From Oscillospiraceae bacterium (lineage in GTDB: Bacteria > Bacillota > Clostridia > Monoglobales > Monoglobaceae): DNA of 47,072 bases. Under the pieces are notes generated by a model. That model saw only the letters and a list, made by a program, of their open reading frames with translations. It made no database searches and was not told the origin of the DNA. Shown here piece after piece: positions 37,051 through 45,903 of the stretch; within the stretch, counting starts at the first letter, position 1, and each line of letters opens with the position of its first letter. Position numbers and translations under genes: made by a program. Where the stretch lies: assembly GCA_015068845.1 (NCBI GenBank), contig SVJR01000009.1, positions 1 to 47,072 of the forward strand. The letters run 5' to 3'.

Positions 37051-40000
37051 TATTCTGTCACCTCATCTATGTTCAATGAAAGCAATTTGGATATACCCTT
37101 CTCCTGCATGGTAACACCGTAAAGAATATTTGCGGATTCCATTGTACCGCGACGGTGTGTTACCACGATGAACTGGGTTTTCTGGCTGAATTTTTTAAGA
37201 TAGTCGGCATAACGATATACATTTACATCATCGAGAGCCGCCTCAATTTCGTCCAGAATACAAAACGGTGTGGGGCGAACCTTGAGTATTGCAAACAGAA
37301 GCGCAATTGCTGTAAATGCACGCTCGCCACCGGAAAGAAGGGTCAGACTCTGCAGTTTTTTGCCGGGCGGCTGTGCTTCGATTTCAACACCGCTCTCAAG
37401 CAAATCGTCGGGGTCTGCAAGGCTGAGAGTTGCCTGACCGCCACCGAAAAGTTCACGAAATACCTGATTGAAGTTTCTGCTGATAACCTCAAACTGTTCG
37501 GAGAACTGCTTTTTCATTATCTGAATCATATCTTCAATCAGCTTTTCAAGCTCGCCCTTGGCCTTTTCAAGGTCCTGAGTCTGTGCGGTCAGAAATTCAA
37601 AGCGTTCACTCACATTCTTATATTCCTCTATCGCATCAATATTTATGTGCCCCAAAGCCTTAATTTTTGATTTAAGCTCTGCAACAATACGGTTTGCCTC
37701 AGGAAGGTTGATTTCCTTGTCCGGACAAAGCTTTTGTGCTTCGCTGTATGTAAGCTCGTATTCATCCCAGAGATGTGTGTAAATTCCGTCAAGCTCCTGC
37801 TCGAGCTTTATTTTTTTCTCCTCAACCTTTACCTTCTGCTGACCAAGTGCAAAGAGCTTTTCATGAATATCCTTTACATTTTCCTGGAGCTTGCGGGTTT
37901 CCATATCTGCATTTTTACGCAAAGCTGAAAGCTCGTCTATTCTGCGGTCAATGTCCTTTGTCTCGGTCCGCAAAAACTCAAGCTGACGGCGTTTTGCCTC
38001 AATATCTGCGCTTATTTCAGTAATTTTCGCTGTAAAGCCCTCAATCTGAGCCGTCTTCTCTGCAAGTTCTTCAGAAACATTTGCCCGTTCTGAATTCACA
38101 GTTGCAAGGCGTTCCTGCTGGAGTTCAATATCCTTGATGTTTGCGTTTTCCTCAATAGTAAGGCTCAGCAGCTTCTCCTGCAGATCCTGAACCGATTTCA
38201 GAATTTCCTCGGATTCGGTTTGCTTACCGTCGGTTTCGCCACGGAGAGCAACAATCTCTTGCTCAAGTCTTTCAATATCAGCTTTGGATTTTACGATATC
38301 CCCGTCAATTTCAGCAGTTCTGGTATTTATTGTATCAATATCCCGAAGCAAGCTTTGGCGTCTGTCCTCAGCTTCCGCAAGGTATCTGTCGCTATGCTCA
38401 GCTTCAGCTTTAAGGCGGATATATTCCTCATTAATACTGAGTGCCGCAATGCTTTCCCGGTCAAGATCGGATTTCGCCGAAACGAGATTTTCGAGATTTT
38501 GTTCCCGTTCCTTTTCAATAAATTCAAGACTTTTGCGGAGTTCCGCAATTTCGCTCGTGAGATTTTCAATCTCGGTTTTTCTGGATAAAAATCCGGAATT
38601 TTTACCAGAACTACCGCCACTCATTGCACCGCCTGCCTGCATTACATCGCCATCTAAGGTAACGATGCGGAACTTATGTCCGCATTTTGCCGCCATAGCA
38701 ATGGCATTATCGATGTTGTCTACAACAACCGTCGCGCCGAGTACATTGGCAACTACACCCTCGTATAGAGAATCATACTTAACCAAATCCTTGGCAACAG
38801 CAATATAGCCCTTGAGTTTTGATGCGGTTGATACATCAACACCACGGCCTTTAACGGTTGACACCGGCATAAAGGTGGCTCTGCCCAGCTTGTTTTGCTT
38901 CAGGTATATGATTGCTGCTTTTGCATCCTGCTCGTTTTGGGTAACTATATTCTGGCTTACCGACATCATAGCAGTTTCAATAGCGGTAACATATTCTTTT
39001 TCCGTTGTAACAAGATTTGAGAGCGGGCCGTAAATTGTAGCATTTTTCAGCACGCCGCCGGAGTGTGCAGTCATAACCGACTTAACACTTCGGCTGTAGC
39101 CCTCAAAGTCGTTTTCCATATCCTCAAGAACACTCTTCTTTGAGGTGCATCTGCTGAGTTCAGAAAGTGCCTGATTCTTCTTTTCAACAAGGAGTCTGTC
39201 ACGCTCGGTTGCGGCTTGCAGTTTTTCCTCGAGGGCTTTTACTTCCGCTTTTGCACGGCTTGCTTCCTCTTCCTTTGCCGCAAACAGCGCTTTGACCCGT
39301 TTGTTATCGTCAACAAGACTGTCATAGCCCCCACTTTGCTTTGAAAGCTCGGCCTGAACATTCTCGTATTCAGCTTTGAAATTTTGAGTAAGAATATTAT
39401 AGTTTACAATTTTGCTCTGGAGTGAGCTTATTTCAGCAGTTTTGTCAATAATCTGAGCTTTCAGCTCTTCAACAGTTTCGGAACTGGTTTCAAAAAGTGA
39501 ATTTGCCTCGTTAAGACTCTTTTCAAGGACCTCTTTTTTGCCAGAAATAACATCTGCTTCTGCTTTAAGCTTGTCAAGGACAGAACTGTAATTTTCAATC
39601 AGATTATCCAGTTGCTCGATACCACGCCGGCTTTTTTCGGATTCCTCCTCGATACGCTCAATATTCTCCTTGCAATGTTCGATATTTGCAAGAGAAAGCG
39701 TTATCAGGTTATTCTCCTCTGCCGTTCTTTCGGTGGCGTTTTTTTGTGTTTCACGACACTCTTCGGTTTCCTCGTCATACTTCGCAATCTGCTCATAGAG
39801 ACCTTTTATTTGTTCTTCTGTTTTATCGGCATCATTTTGCATAACCGATATACTTTCGGATACTGCCGCATACTGTTCGTCAGTCTCCCTAAGTTCGCAT
39901 TTAAGCTTGTCTATTGTTACAACCGCCGCACTTACCTCAACACCTTTAAGTTCGTCTCTAAGGTTCAGGTACTTTTTAGCCTTTTCGGACTGGTTACGAA

Positions 40001-40613
40001 GAGGCTCAAGCTGGCCCTCAAGCTCTCTCATTATATCCGTAACGCGGGTAAGATTGTCATTGGTGCGTTCAAGCTTCTTCTCCGCTTCGTTTTTTCTGTA
40101 TTTGTATTTCGTTATGCCTGCCGCTTCCTCAAATATGCGGCGTCTGTCCTCAGACTTGTTACTGAGAATTTCGTCAATCTTGCCCTGACCGACAATTGAG
40201 TAGCCTTCACGGCCAAGACCTGTATCCATAAACAGCTCGTGTATATCCTTCAGGCGGCACGCGTTACGATTAATGAAGTATTCACCCTCGCCGCTTCTGT
40301 ATACACGGCGAGTGACCGTAACCTCCTCATAGTCAACCGGGAATATATGCTGGGAATTATCTATCACAAGCGAAACCTCTGCAAAGCCCTGAGGTTTTCT
40401 TACCTCAGTGCCCGAGAAGATTACATCCTCCATACGGCTGCCACGGAGAGAACGGACGCTCTGCTCGCCCATAACCCAACGGATTGCATCGGATATATTA
40501 CTTTTACCCGAACCGTTCGGGCCGACAATTGCAGTTATGCCGGGATTAAAATCAAGATATATCTTATCAGCAAAGGACTTGAAGCCCTGCATTTCAACAC
40601 TTTTAAGATACAA
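37050..40613 (-). CDS. smc: Chromosome segregation protein SMC
   Basis: SMC is the ATP-driven ring protein that compacts and separates chromosomes with ScpA and ScpB. The 1187-residue protein has an N-terminal ATPase half with Walker A GPNGSGKSNISDAI, a first coiled coil, a hinge domain around residues 505-670 (YGPLSNLVTTEKEYVTAIET ... GGAMSGGS), a second coiled coil, and a C-terminal half with signature LLSGGERAFTAIALL and Walker B CILDEIEAALDD. The start is TTG at 40613 with AAGGAGG seven bases upstream; a GTG eight codons further up would include the binding site. It leads smc-ftsY. rnc, often found just upstream in Firmicutes, is replaced here by ricT and a terminator. Confidence 0.98.
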   Translation of the reverse strand: MYLKSVEMQGFKSFADKIYLDFNPGITAIVGPNGSGKSNISDAIRWVMGEQSVRSLRGSRMEDVIFSGTEVRKPQGFAEVSLVIDNSQHIFPVDYEEVTVTRRVYRSGEGEYFINRNACRLKDIHELFMDTGLGREGYSIVGQGKIDEILSNKSEDRRRIFEEAAGITKYKYRKNEAEKKLERTNDNLTRVTDIMRELEGQLEPLRNQSEKAKKYLNLRDELKGVEVSAAVVTIDKLKCELRETDEQYAAVSESISVMQNDADKTEEQIKGLYEQIAKYDEETEECRETQKNATERTAEENNLITLSLANIEHCKENIERIEEESEKSRRGIEQLDNLIENYSSVLDKLKAEADVISGKKEVLEKSLNEANSLFETSSETVEELKAQIIDKTAEISSLQSKIVNYNILTQNFKAEYENVQAELSKQSGGYDSLVDDNKRVKALFAAKEEEASRAKAEVKALEEKLQAATERDRLLVEKKNQALSELSRCTSKKSVLEDMENDFEGYSRSVKSVMTAHSGGVLKNATIYGPLSNLVTTEKEYVTAIETAMMSVSQNIVTQNEQDAKAAIIYLKQNKLGRATFMPVSTVKGRGVDVSTASKLKGYIAVAKDLVKYDSLYEGVVANVLGATVVVDNIDNAIAMAAKCGHKFRIVTLDGDVMQAGGAMSGGSSGKNSGFLSRKTEIENLTSEIAELRKSLEFIEKEREQNLENLVSAKSDLDRESIAALSINEEYIRLKAEAEHSDRYLAEAEDRRQSLLRDIDTINTRTAEIDGDIVKSKADIERLEQEIVALRGETDGKQTESEEILKSVQDLQEKLLSLTIEENANIKDIELQQERLATVNSERANVSEELAEKTAQIEGFTAKITEISADIEAKRRQLEFLRTETKDIDRRIDELSALRKNADMETRKLQENVKDIHEKLFALGQQKVKVEEKKIKLEQELDGIYTHLWDEYELTYSEAQKLCPDKEINLPEANRIVAELKSKIKALGHINIDAIEEYKNVSERFEFLTAQTQDLEKAKGELEKLIEDMIQIMKKQFSEQFEVISRNFNQVFRELFGGGQATLSLADPDDLLESGVEIEAQPPGKKLQSLTLLSGGERAFTAIALLFAILKVRPTPFCILDEIEAALDDVNVYRYADYLKKFSQKTQFIVVTHRRGTMESANILYGVTMQEKGISKLLSLNIDEVTE

Positions 40614-40661
40614 TTTACTTCCTCCTTCAATCCGCACATTACGGATTGTCTAAAAATACAG

Positions 40662-40694
40662 TACAGTCCGCAAAGATACGCAGTGCGGACCGTA
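40662..40694 (-). terminator. Terminator after ricT
   Basis: On the minus strand TACGGTCCGCA pairs with TGCGGACTGTA (one G-U) around an 11-base loop, followed by CTGTATTTTTAG. It lies 16 bases past the ricT stop and separates glyS-holB-ricT from smc. Confidence 0.8.
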
Positions 40695-40710
40695 TTATAT
40701 CTGTATTAAA

Positions 40711-41571
40711 CTATTCCTTGAGTTCCTCAGGCGTTTCAGCCGGAGGTTCCTCAACCTTGCCCTTTTTAAGAATTTTTACATCCTTTGCGTCAAGTATTTT
40801 AAAAACCAGCTCCTCCTGAGAACCGAATTTGGCTTTTATAAGACCCTTCAGCACAAACACCTCAGTAACCACACCACGCTCACCGTCGTATTCCACAAGC
40901 GAGCCTTTGTTGGGGACCTTTTTAAGAAGGTCTTCATAAGCCGCTTGTTCATACTGCAAGCAGCACATAAGTCTGCCACAGATACCGGAAATTTTGGTGG
41001 GGTTAAGGGATAATCCCTGGTCCTTTGCCATTCTGATTGAAACCGGGTGAAAATCATTAAGGAACGACGAACAGCAAAGTGTTCTGCCGCATCCGCCGAT
41101 TGCGCCTAAGGTCTTTGCTTCGTCGCGGACACCCATTTGTCTCAGTTCTATTCTTGTTCTGAAAATTGCGGCAAGGCTTTTTACCAGTTCACGGAAGTCC
41201 ACTCTGCCGTCGGCAGTAAAATAGAAAATTATCTTACTGCCGTCAAATGTATATTCGGTATTTATAAGCTTCATATCAAGCTTATGCTCACGAATTTCTC
41301 TTACCGCAATTTCAAAAGCTTCTTTTTCTTTTTCCTTATTCTTTTCAAGTCGTTCATAGTCCGCATTTGTAGCCGCTCTTACAATTGGCTTAAGCGGAGC
41401 AACAATCTCATCCTCTGACACTTGGCGGTTTGGAGTTGCAACATAGCCAAATTCAAGGCCTCGCGCAGTTTCAACCACAACGCCCCGACCCACCTCAAGC
41501 TTGTTGCCTTTGGGGTCAAAGTAATAGATTTTTCCGACTTTATTAAATTTTACTCCTATAACCTCTGTCAT
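40711..41571 (-). CDS. ricT: PSP1-domain protein RicT/YaaT
   Basis: RicT (YaaT) belongs to the Y-complex that in B. subtilis modulates RNase Y and influences sporulation, competence and biofilm formation. The 286-residue protein has the PSP1 region VVVETARGLEFGYVA and the cysteine motifs GGCGRTLCCSSFLNDF and GICGRLMCCLQYE that bind iron-sulfur clusters in this family. The tail is acidic and proline-rich. Its start overlaps the end of holB by 29 bases. The holB-ricT order matches B. subtilis. Confidence 0.94.
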   Translation of the reverse strand: MTEVIGVKFNKVGKIYYFDPKGNKLEVGRGVVVETARGLEFGYVATPNRQVSEDEIVAPLKPIVRAATNADYERLEKNKEKEKEAFEIAVREIREHKLDMKLINTEYTFDGSKIIFYFTADGRVDFRELVKSLAAIFRTRIELRQMGVRDEAKTLGAIGGCGRTLCCSSFLNDFHPVSIRMAKDQGLSLNPTKISGICGRLMCCLQYEQAAYEDLLKKVPNKGSLVEYDGERGVVTEVFVLKGLIKAKFGSQEELVFKILDAKDVKILKKGKVEEPPAETPEELKE

Positions 41572-42580
41572 TTATTGCCTCCCACAGTTCTAAGCTCATA
41601 CACTGGGCAATCTGTGCATAGCTTATATTTTTTGAGATATAATCACTGTATTTGAAAAGTATTTCAAGTAATCTCTGCGGTATTTCTTCGCTTACCGAAT
41701 CCGCCAATTCTTCAATCTGTTCCATTTTGTCGGTATTGGTCACCCTGCCCACAAGACCAGATGTTTTAACCACCATCACATCACGGAAAAACTCCTGAAG
41801 AATGCTGAACGAAAACTCGGACTCATCCTTATTTTGTTTAAGGCATCTGCTTAAATCATATATGCTTTTTCTATTCTTACCTCTCAGGGCCGCTACGCAA
41901 TCAATAATGCTGCTGCGCAGTTCATTTGCTTCATCATTTTCCAACAGAATTTTTGCGCGTTCAAGACTTCCGCCACTCATATTTGCTGACATTTGAAGAA
42001 GTTCTTCAGGCGTATCCGGAAAGGTTCGTTCAAGATATCCGAACACCTCTTCTGACTTAAGCGGAAAGAACTTTATCACCGGAGCTCTTGAAAGAATGGT
42101 TGGCAGAAAGCTGTTTGAGTTCTCTGCAAGAAGAATAATTGTGCAGTATTCGGGAGGTTCTTCAAGAACCTTCAAAAGGCTGTTCTGGGCAAACATATTC
42201 ATAGTATCGGCTTTGGGAACGATGTAGACCTTCCGCTCTGCCGAAAATGGTTTTATATAAATTTCCTGCTTCATACTCCTGACAGTATCCACCAGAATAT
42301 CGGTGGATTTTTTTGAGTTGTCGTAAAGCTGGTTGGTGACAACCTGAACATCCGGGTGGTTGCCCGACCGGAACATATTGCAGCTTTTGCACACTCCGCA
42401 AGCACAGCCGTCACTCACATCATCACACAAGAGAGTCATAGCAAACGCTTTTGCCATATTAAGCTTTCCGACGCCCGAAGGACCCTCGAAAATATAGGCA
42501 TGTCCTATGCGGTGGCTTGTGACCGCCCGCATAAGAACATCTTTTATGTTTTTGTGACCTGTTACTTCAGAAAAAAGCAA
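41543..42580 (-). CDS. holB: DNA polymerase III delta' subunit
   Basis: HolB is the delta' subunit of the clamp loader that opens the sliding clamp. The 345-residue protein begins FSEVTGHKNIKDVLMRAV, has a P-loop-like GPSGVGKLNMAKAF in which the usual Ser/Thr after Lys39 is Leu, then a four-cysteine zinc module (C...CACGVCKSC), the DEAD-like position filled by VPKADTMNMFAQNSLLKVLE (SRC-type arginine finger region: PTILSRAP), and a C-terminal helical domain. Delta' in several bacteria does not hydrolyse ATP, so the altered P loop is compatible with function. The start is TTG with GGTG seven bases upstream. It lies between glyS and ricT. Confidence 0.93.
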   Translation of the reverse strand: MLFSEVTGHKNIKDVLMRAVTSHRIGHAYIFEGPSGVGKLNMAKAFAMTLLCDDVSDGCACGVCKSCNMFRSGNHPDVQVVTNQLYDNSKKSTDILVDTVRSMKQEIYIKPFSAERKVYIVPKADTMNMFAQNSLLKVLEEPPEYCTIILLAENSNSFLPTILSRAPVIKFFPLKSEEVFGYLERTFPDTPEELLQMSANMSGGSLERAKILLENDEANELRSSIIDCVAALRGKNRKSIYDLSRCLKQNKDESEFSFSILQEFFRDVMVVKTSGLVGRVTNTDKMEQIEELADSVSEEIPQRLLEILFKYSDYISKNISYAQIAQCMSLELWEAINDRGYRSKI

Positions 42581-42621
42581 GTTTCTGCACCAACCTTATG
42601 CAGGGTTTTAAGTTTTATTCC

Positions 42622-44004
42622 CTAAAATTTAATTCTTTCGCTGATATATGCAACCAGCTCGTCAATCTTTACTCGTTCCTGTTCCATTGTGTCACGATGA
42701 CGAACAGTAACTGCACCATCTTCTTCTGAATCAAAGTCATATGTGATACAGAAGGGTGTTCCGATTTCGTCCTGACGGCGGTAACGCTTACCGATACTTC
42801 CCGCCTCGTCATATTCACACATAAACTCAGCTGCAAGCTTTGCATACACCTTCTCTGCACCTTCTGAAAGCTTCTTTGAAAGGGGCAGAACTGCCGCCTT
42901 GATAGGTGCAAGTGCCGGATGGAATCTGAGAACTGTACGAACATCGTTCTTTTCAGCGTCAACAACTTCTTCATCGTATGCTTCGCAAAGGAAGGCAAGC
43001 GTTACACGGTCAGCACCGAGTGACGGTTCAACGCAGTACGGAATATATTTCTCGTTTGTTTCAGGGTCATTATATTCAAACTTCTCGCCGCTATGGTTTG
43101 CGTGCTGCTTGAGGTCGAAGTCTGTTCTGTCAGCAATACCCCAAAGTTCGCCCCAACCGAATGGGAACATAAACTCGATATCTGTTGTACCCTTGCTGTA
43201 GTGTGAAAGTTCTTCCTTTTCGTGGTCACGCATTTTGATGTTTTCTTCTGCGATACCAAGTGACAAAAGCCAGTTTTTGCAGAAATCCTTCCAGTATGCA
43301 AACCAATCAAGGTCTGTTCCGGGTTTGCAGAAGAATTCAAGCTCCATCTGTTCGAACTCACGGGTTCTGAATGTGAAGTTACCGGGAGTGATTTCGTTAC
43401 GGAAAGACTTACCTACCTGACCAATGCCGAAAGGAATCTTTTTACGGCTTGTTCTCTGGACATTCTTGAAGTTTACAAAGATACCCTGTGCAGTTTCAGG
43501 TCTGAGATAGATTTCACTTGAGCTATCCTCTGTAACGCCCTGGAATGTCTTGAACATAAGATTGAACTTTCTGATATCTGTAAAGTTGTGTTTTCCGCAG
43601 TTGGGGCACTTTAAATCCTGTTCGTTGATGAATTCCAGCATTTTTGCATCTGACCAGCCGTCAGCTGAAACACCTGCTGCATCTTCGATAAGCTTATCTG
43701 CTCTGAATCTTGTTTTACATTCCTTACAGTCCATAAGGGGGTCTGAGAAACCGCCAACATGACCTGACGCAACCCATGTTTCGGGATTCATAAGAATAGC
43801 CGCATCCAAACCTACATTGTAGGGGCTTTCCTGAATAAACTTTTTCCACCATGCACGTTTTACATTGTTCTTGAGTTCAACGCCAAGGGGACCGTAATCC
43901 CATGTATTTGCAAGACCTCCGTAAATTTCAGAACCTGCATATACAAAGCCTCTGCCTTTACAAAGGGCAACGACTTTTTCCATTGTTTTTTCTGTGTTTT
44001 TCAT
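42622..44004 (-). CDS. glyS: Glycyl-tRNA synthetase (dimeric type)
   Basis: Charges tRNA(Gly). The 460-residue chain is the alpha-2 type found in many Firmicutes, archaea and eukaryotes, not the two-gene glyQ/glyS form. Motifs include [40 protein letters not shown], class II motif 2 [20 protein letters not shown] followed by [11 protein letters not shown], and motif 3 around [13 protein letters not shown], with a C-terminal anticodon-binding domain. Two cysteine pairs ([17 protein letters not shown]) form a likely zinc site. Start: ATG at 44004, or the GTG three codons earlier, which is closer to AAAGG. A perfect TATAAT promoter lies about 120 bases upstream; no T-box elements were seen. Confidence 0.97.
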   Translation of the reverse strand: MKNTEKTMEKVVALCKGRGFVYAGSEIYGGLANTWDYGPLGVELKNNVKRAWWKKFIQESPYNVGLDAAILMNPETWVASGHVGGFSDPLMDCKECKTRFRADKLIEDAAGVSADGWSDAKMLEFINEQDLKCPNCGKHNFTDIRKFNLMFKTFQGVTEDSSSEIYLRPETAQGIFVNFKNVQRTSRKKIPFGIGQVGKSFRNEITPGNFTFRTREFEQMELEFFCKPGTDLDWFAYWKDFCKNWLLSLGIAEENIKMRDHEKEELSHYSKGTTDIEFMFPFGWGELWGIADRTDFDLKQHANHSGEKFEYNDPETNEKYIPYCVEPSLGADRVTLAFLCEAYDEEVVDAEKNDVRTVLRFHPALAPIKAAVLPLSKKLSEGAEKVYAKLAAEFMCEYDEAGSIGKRYRRQDEIGTPFCITYDFDSEEDGAVTVRHRDTMEQERVKIDELVAYISERIKF

Positions 44005-44125
44005 TTTTACCACTCAGCCTTTCATTCCCTATATTTTATCGTTTTTCTTTTGTAAATTTAAAGAAAAAACACATTGAATAATCAGGCAAACCTGTCTGAC
44101 TTCAAAACAAAGATATACATTGTGT

Positions 44126-44154
44126 ATTATATCATAAAACTTTTTTTTATGCAA
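44126..44154 (-). promoter_or_regulatory. Sigma-A promoter of glyS-holB-ricT
   Basis: On the minus strand TTGCAT, a 17-base spacer that includes an A run, and TATAAT. The leader to the glyS ATG is about 115 bases and holds a small hairpin at 44082-44099 without a terminator-like T run directly after it. Confidence 0.85.
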
Positions 44155-44172
44155 GTTTTTTCTCTAAAAAGC

Positions 44173-44201
44173 TTGTTTTGATAAGTCTTTTATGTTAAAA
44201 T
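44173..44201 (+). promoter_or_regulatory. Promoter of the ComEC-like gene
   Basis: TTGTTT, a 17-base spacer and TAAAAT, ending 35 bases before the TTG start. Divergent from the glyS promoter in the same 232-base gap. Confidence 0.65.
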
Positions 44202-44236
44202 ACCAACGCAAGCTTTTACCGAAAGGATGAGCAGTT

Positions 44237-45880
44237 TTGTACAAGTCCGAACACTTGATTTCTGCAAAACATTACCTTGTTTTTTGCAGTATATCCTTTG
44301 CTTTGGGAATTTTCCTTTTTCTTTATCTGAACGACTTTTTGTTCATTTTAACCGCATTGGTTTTATGCGGATTTTTTCTTGTTCTGCTAATTTTACTTTT
44401 ACTTAAGGCGGTTAAACTTATTAAGCTTCGGCTTAAGTTTTTGCTGCTGCCTTTATTTCTCATACTTTTTACCTTACTTGGTATGACACGGATATATTTT
44501 GCTGAACACACCGCATTTAACACACTTTTAACCTATACAGACAAAGAGGCTTGGGTATACGGGTATGTCACCAATGAGCCCCGGCTGACACAGAGCGGAT
44601 TCTCACGGTCTATGGAGGTTGAGGTGGTTCAGATTGATTCCGATGCATCTGCAACCGGGACAATTGTTTTATATGTACCTTCGGACCGGAATAACGATAT
44701 AAAATACGGTGACAAAATATGTTGCTGGGCAAAGCTTTCCGCACCTGCTCGTGATGAAAACCACGATAATTTTGACTACTACACACAGCTTCGGGGGAGA
44801 AACATATTTCTTGTCGGTAACACAAAGAATATCAACCGCATCGACTTTGATATTAGGAAGAACATTATTACTCTTTTTAAGGAATTTGGGCTTAATATCC
44901 GTTATAAATTATCCGAGACCGTAAGCCTTATATTCTACGACCAACAGCCAGCTGCAGCGATTTTAAAAGGAATTCTGCTGGGTGATAAATCCGGATTTAC
45001 AGACGAAATGTATGAGAAATTCGCCAATGCCGGAATATCGCATATTGTTGCAGTTTCCGGCTTACATTTGTCCATTCTGTTTTCGTTTCTTATGATTATA
45101 TTTACCGGCAGGCGGTCACGGAAAAGATATGCTCTCATTATTGCTGTTCCGTTTATTTTATCTTTTGTCGCAATCTCTGCTTTCTCACCATCTGTTTGCC
45201 GGGCGGCAATAATGCTGTTAATTGCCATTCTGGCAGCATTCCTTCATGAGAACTACGACCCCGCCACCTCGCTTTTTGCAGCACTTGGAATCATTATCGC
45301 ATTCACACCCTATTCTCTATTTTCAAAGAGTCTTTTGTTATCCTTTTTTGCAACTTTGGGTATCTTTGCCTACTTCAAATATCTGCGATTAATTTCTCAC
45401 AAGCTTCTGTTTACAGAACGCCTTCCGGATACAAATTGGGGGAAGGCAATATACAAGGGAATTAATATGACGGTTTCGTCGCTTTCACTTTCGCTGGCAT
45501 CATTGATTGGAACAGCCTGCTTTTTGGTTTTGTTTTTCAATAAGATTTCAACCGTTCAGTTCCTGACAAATCTTTGGTGTATCCCTCTTGTCTCGGTTAT
45601 ATTCTGTCTGGGGTACATTTGCTGTCTTATGTATTTTCCGTTTCCGCGCTTTACCGTGACAATACTTAAACCGTTACTAACCTTGCCGCTTGAGATAATC
45701 AGGTGGACTATTGATACCTTCGGCGATGACAGATTTACAATTGATTTTGCCGAAAAAGCCATTGATAGCAAAGCAATAATCATATACATCGGTTCCGCAG
45801 TGATGCTTTACTTCATGTTAAAGCTGATTTGTGATTGCATTAAGGACAAAGAATTAAACAAAAGAGAGAGCAACTCGTAA
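44237..45880 (+). CDS. ComEC/Rec2-family membrane protein lacking the C-terminal MBL domain
   Basis: A 547-residue polytopic protein. It has N-terminal membrane helices (about 12-75), a soluble DUF4131/OB-like part (about 85-200, VYGYVTNEPRLTQSGF), and the ComEC competence domain with ILLGDKSGFTDEMYEKFANA and AVSGLHLSILFSF, followed by about eight helices including AFSPSVCRAAIMLLIAILAA. ComEC forms the inner-membrane channel for transforming DNA. Full-length forms have an extra C-terminal metallo-beta-lactamase domain of about 200-250 residues; this protein ends after the membrane part and none follows in the window. Start TTG, with AAGGATG about seven bases upstream. Its stop codon lies in the loop of a large terminator hairpin. 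Confidence 0.88.
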   Translation: MYKSEHLISAKHYLVFCSISFALGIFLFLYLNDFLFILTALVLCGFFLVLLILLLLKAVKLIKLRLKFLLLPLFLILFTLLGMTRIYFAEHTAFNTLLTYTDKEAWVYGYVTNEPRLTQSGFSRSMEVEVVQIDSDASATGTIVLYVPSDRNNDIKYGDKICCWAKLSAPARDENHDNFDYYTQLRGRNIFLVGNTKNINRIDFDIRKNIITLFKEFGLNIRYKLSETVSLIFYDQQPAAAILKGILLGDKSGFTDEMYEKFANAGISHIVAVSGLHLSILFSFLMIIFTGRRSRKRYALIIAVPFILSFVAISAFSPSVCRAAIMLLIAILAAFLHENYDPATSLFAALGIIIAFTPYSLFSKSLLLSFFATLGIFAYFKYLRLISHKLLFTERLPDTNWGKAIYKGINMTVSSLSLSLASLIGTACFLVLFFNKISTVQFLTNLWCIPLVSVIFCLGYICCLMYFPFPRFTVTILKPLLTLPLEIIRWTIDTFGDDRFTIDFAEKAIDSKAIIIYIGSAVMLYFMLKLICDCIKDKELNKRESNS

Positions 45881-45903
45881 GAGTTGCTCTCTCTTTTGTT
45901 TAA
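45854..45903. terminator. 23-bp bidirectional terminator spanning both gene ends
   Basis: A perfect 23-bp stem with a 4-base GTAA loop. The plus-strand arm covers the last eight sense codons of the ComEC-like gene; its TAA stop (45878-45880) is in the loop; the other arm reaches into the murD stop (45900-45902). T-rich sequence follows on each strand. Confidence 0.9.

Noticed and set aside
39612-40199. 195-codon open frame on the plus strand opposite smc
   Set aside because: Antisense to the conserved SMC coiled coil; hydrophobic, Phe-rich composition is the expected mirror of Glu/Lys-rich coding sequence.
44082-44099. Hairpin in the glyS leader as a riboswitch or attenuator
   Set aside because: It is a 4-bp core stem with a bulge, not followed directly by a T run, and there is no T-box or glycine riboswitch sequence around it.
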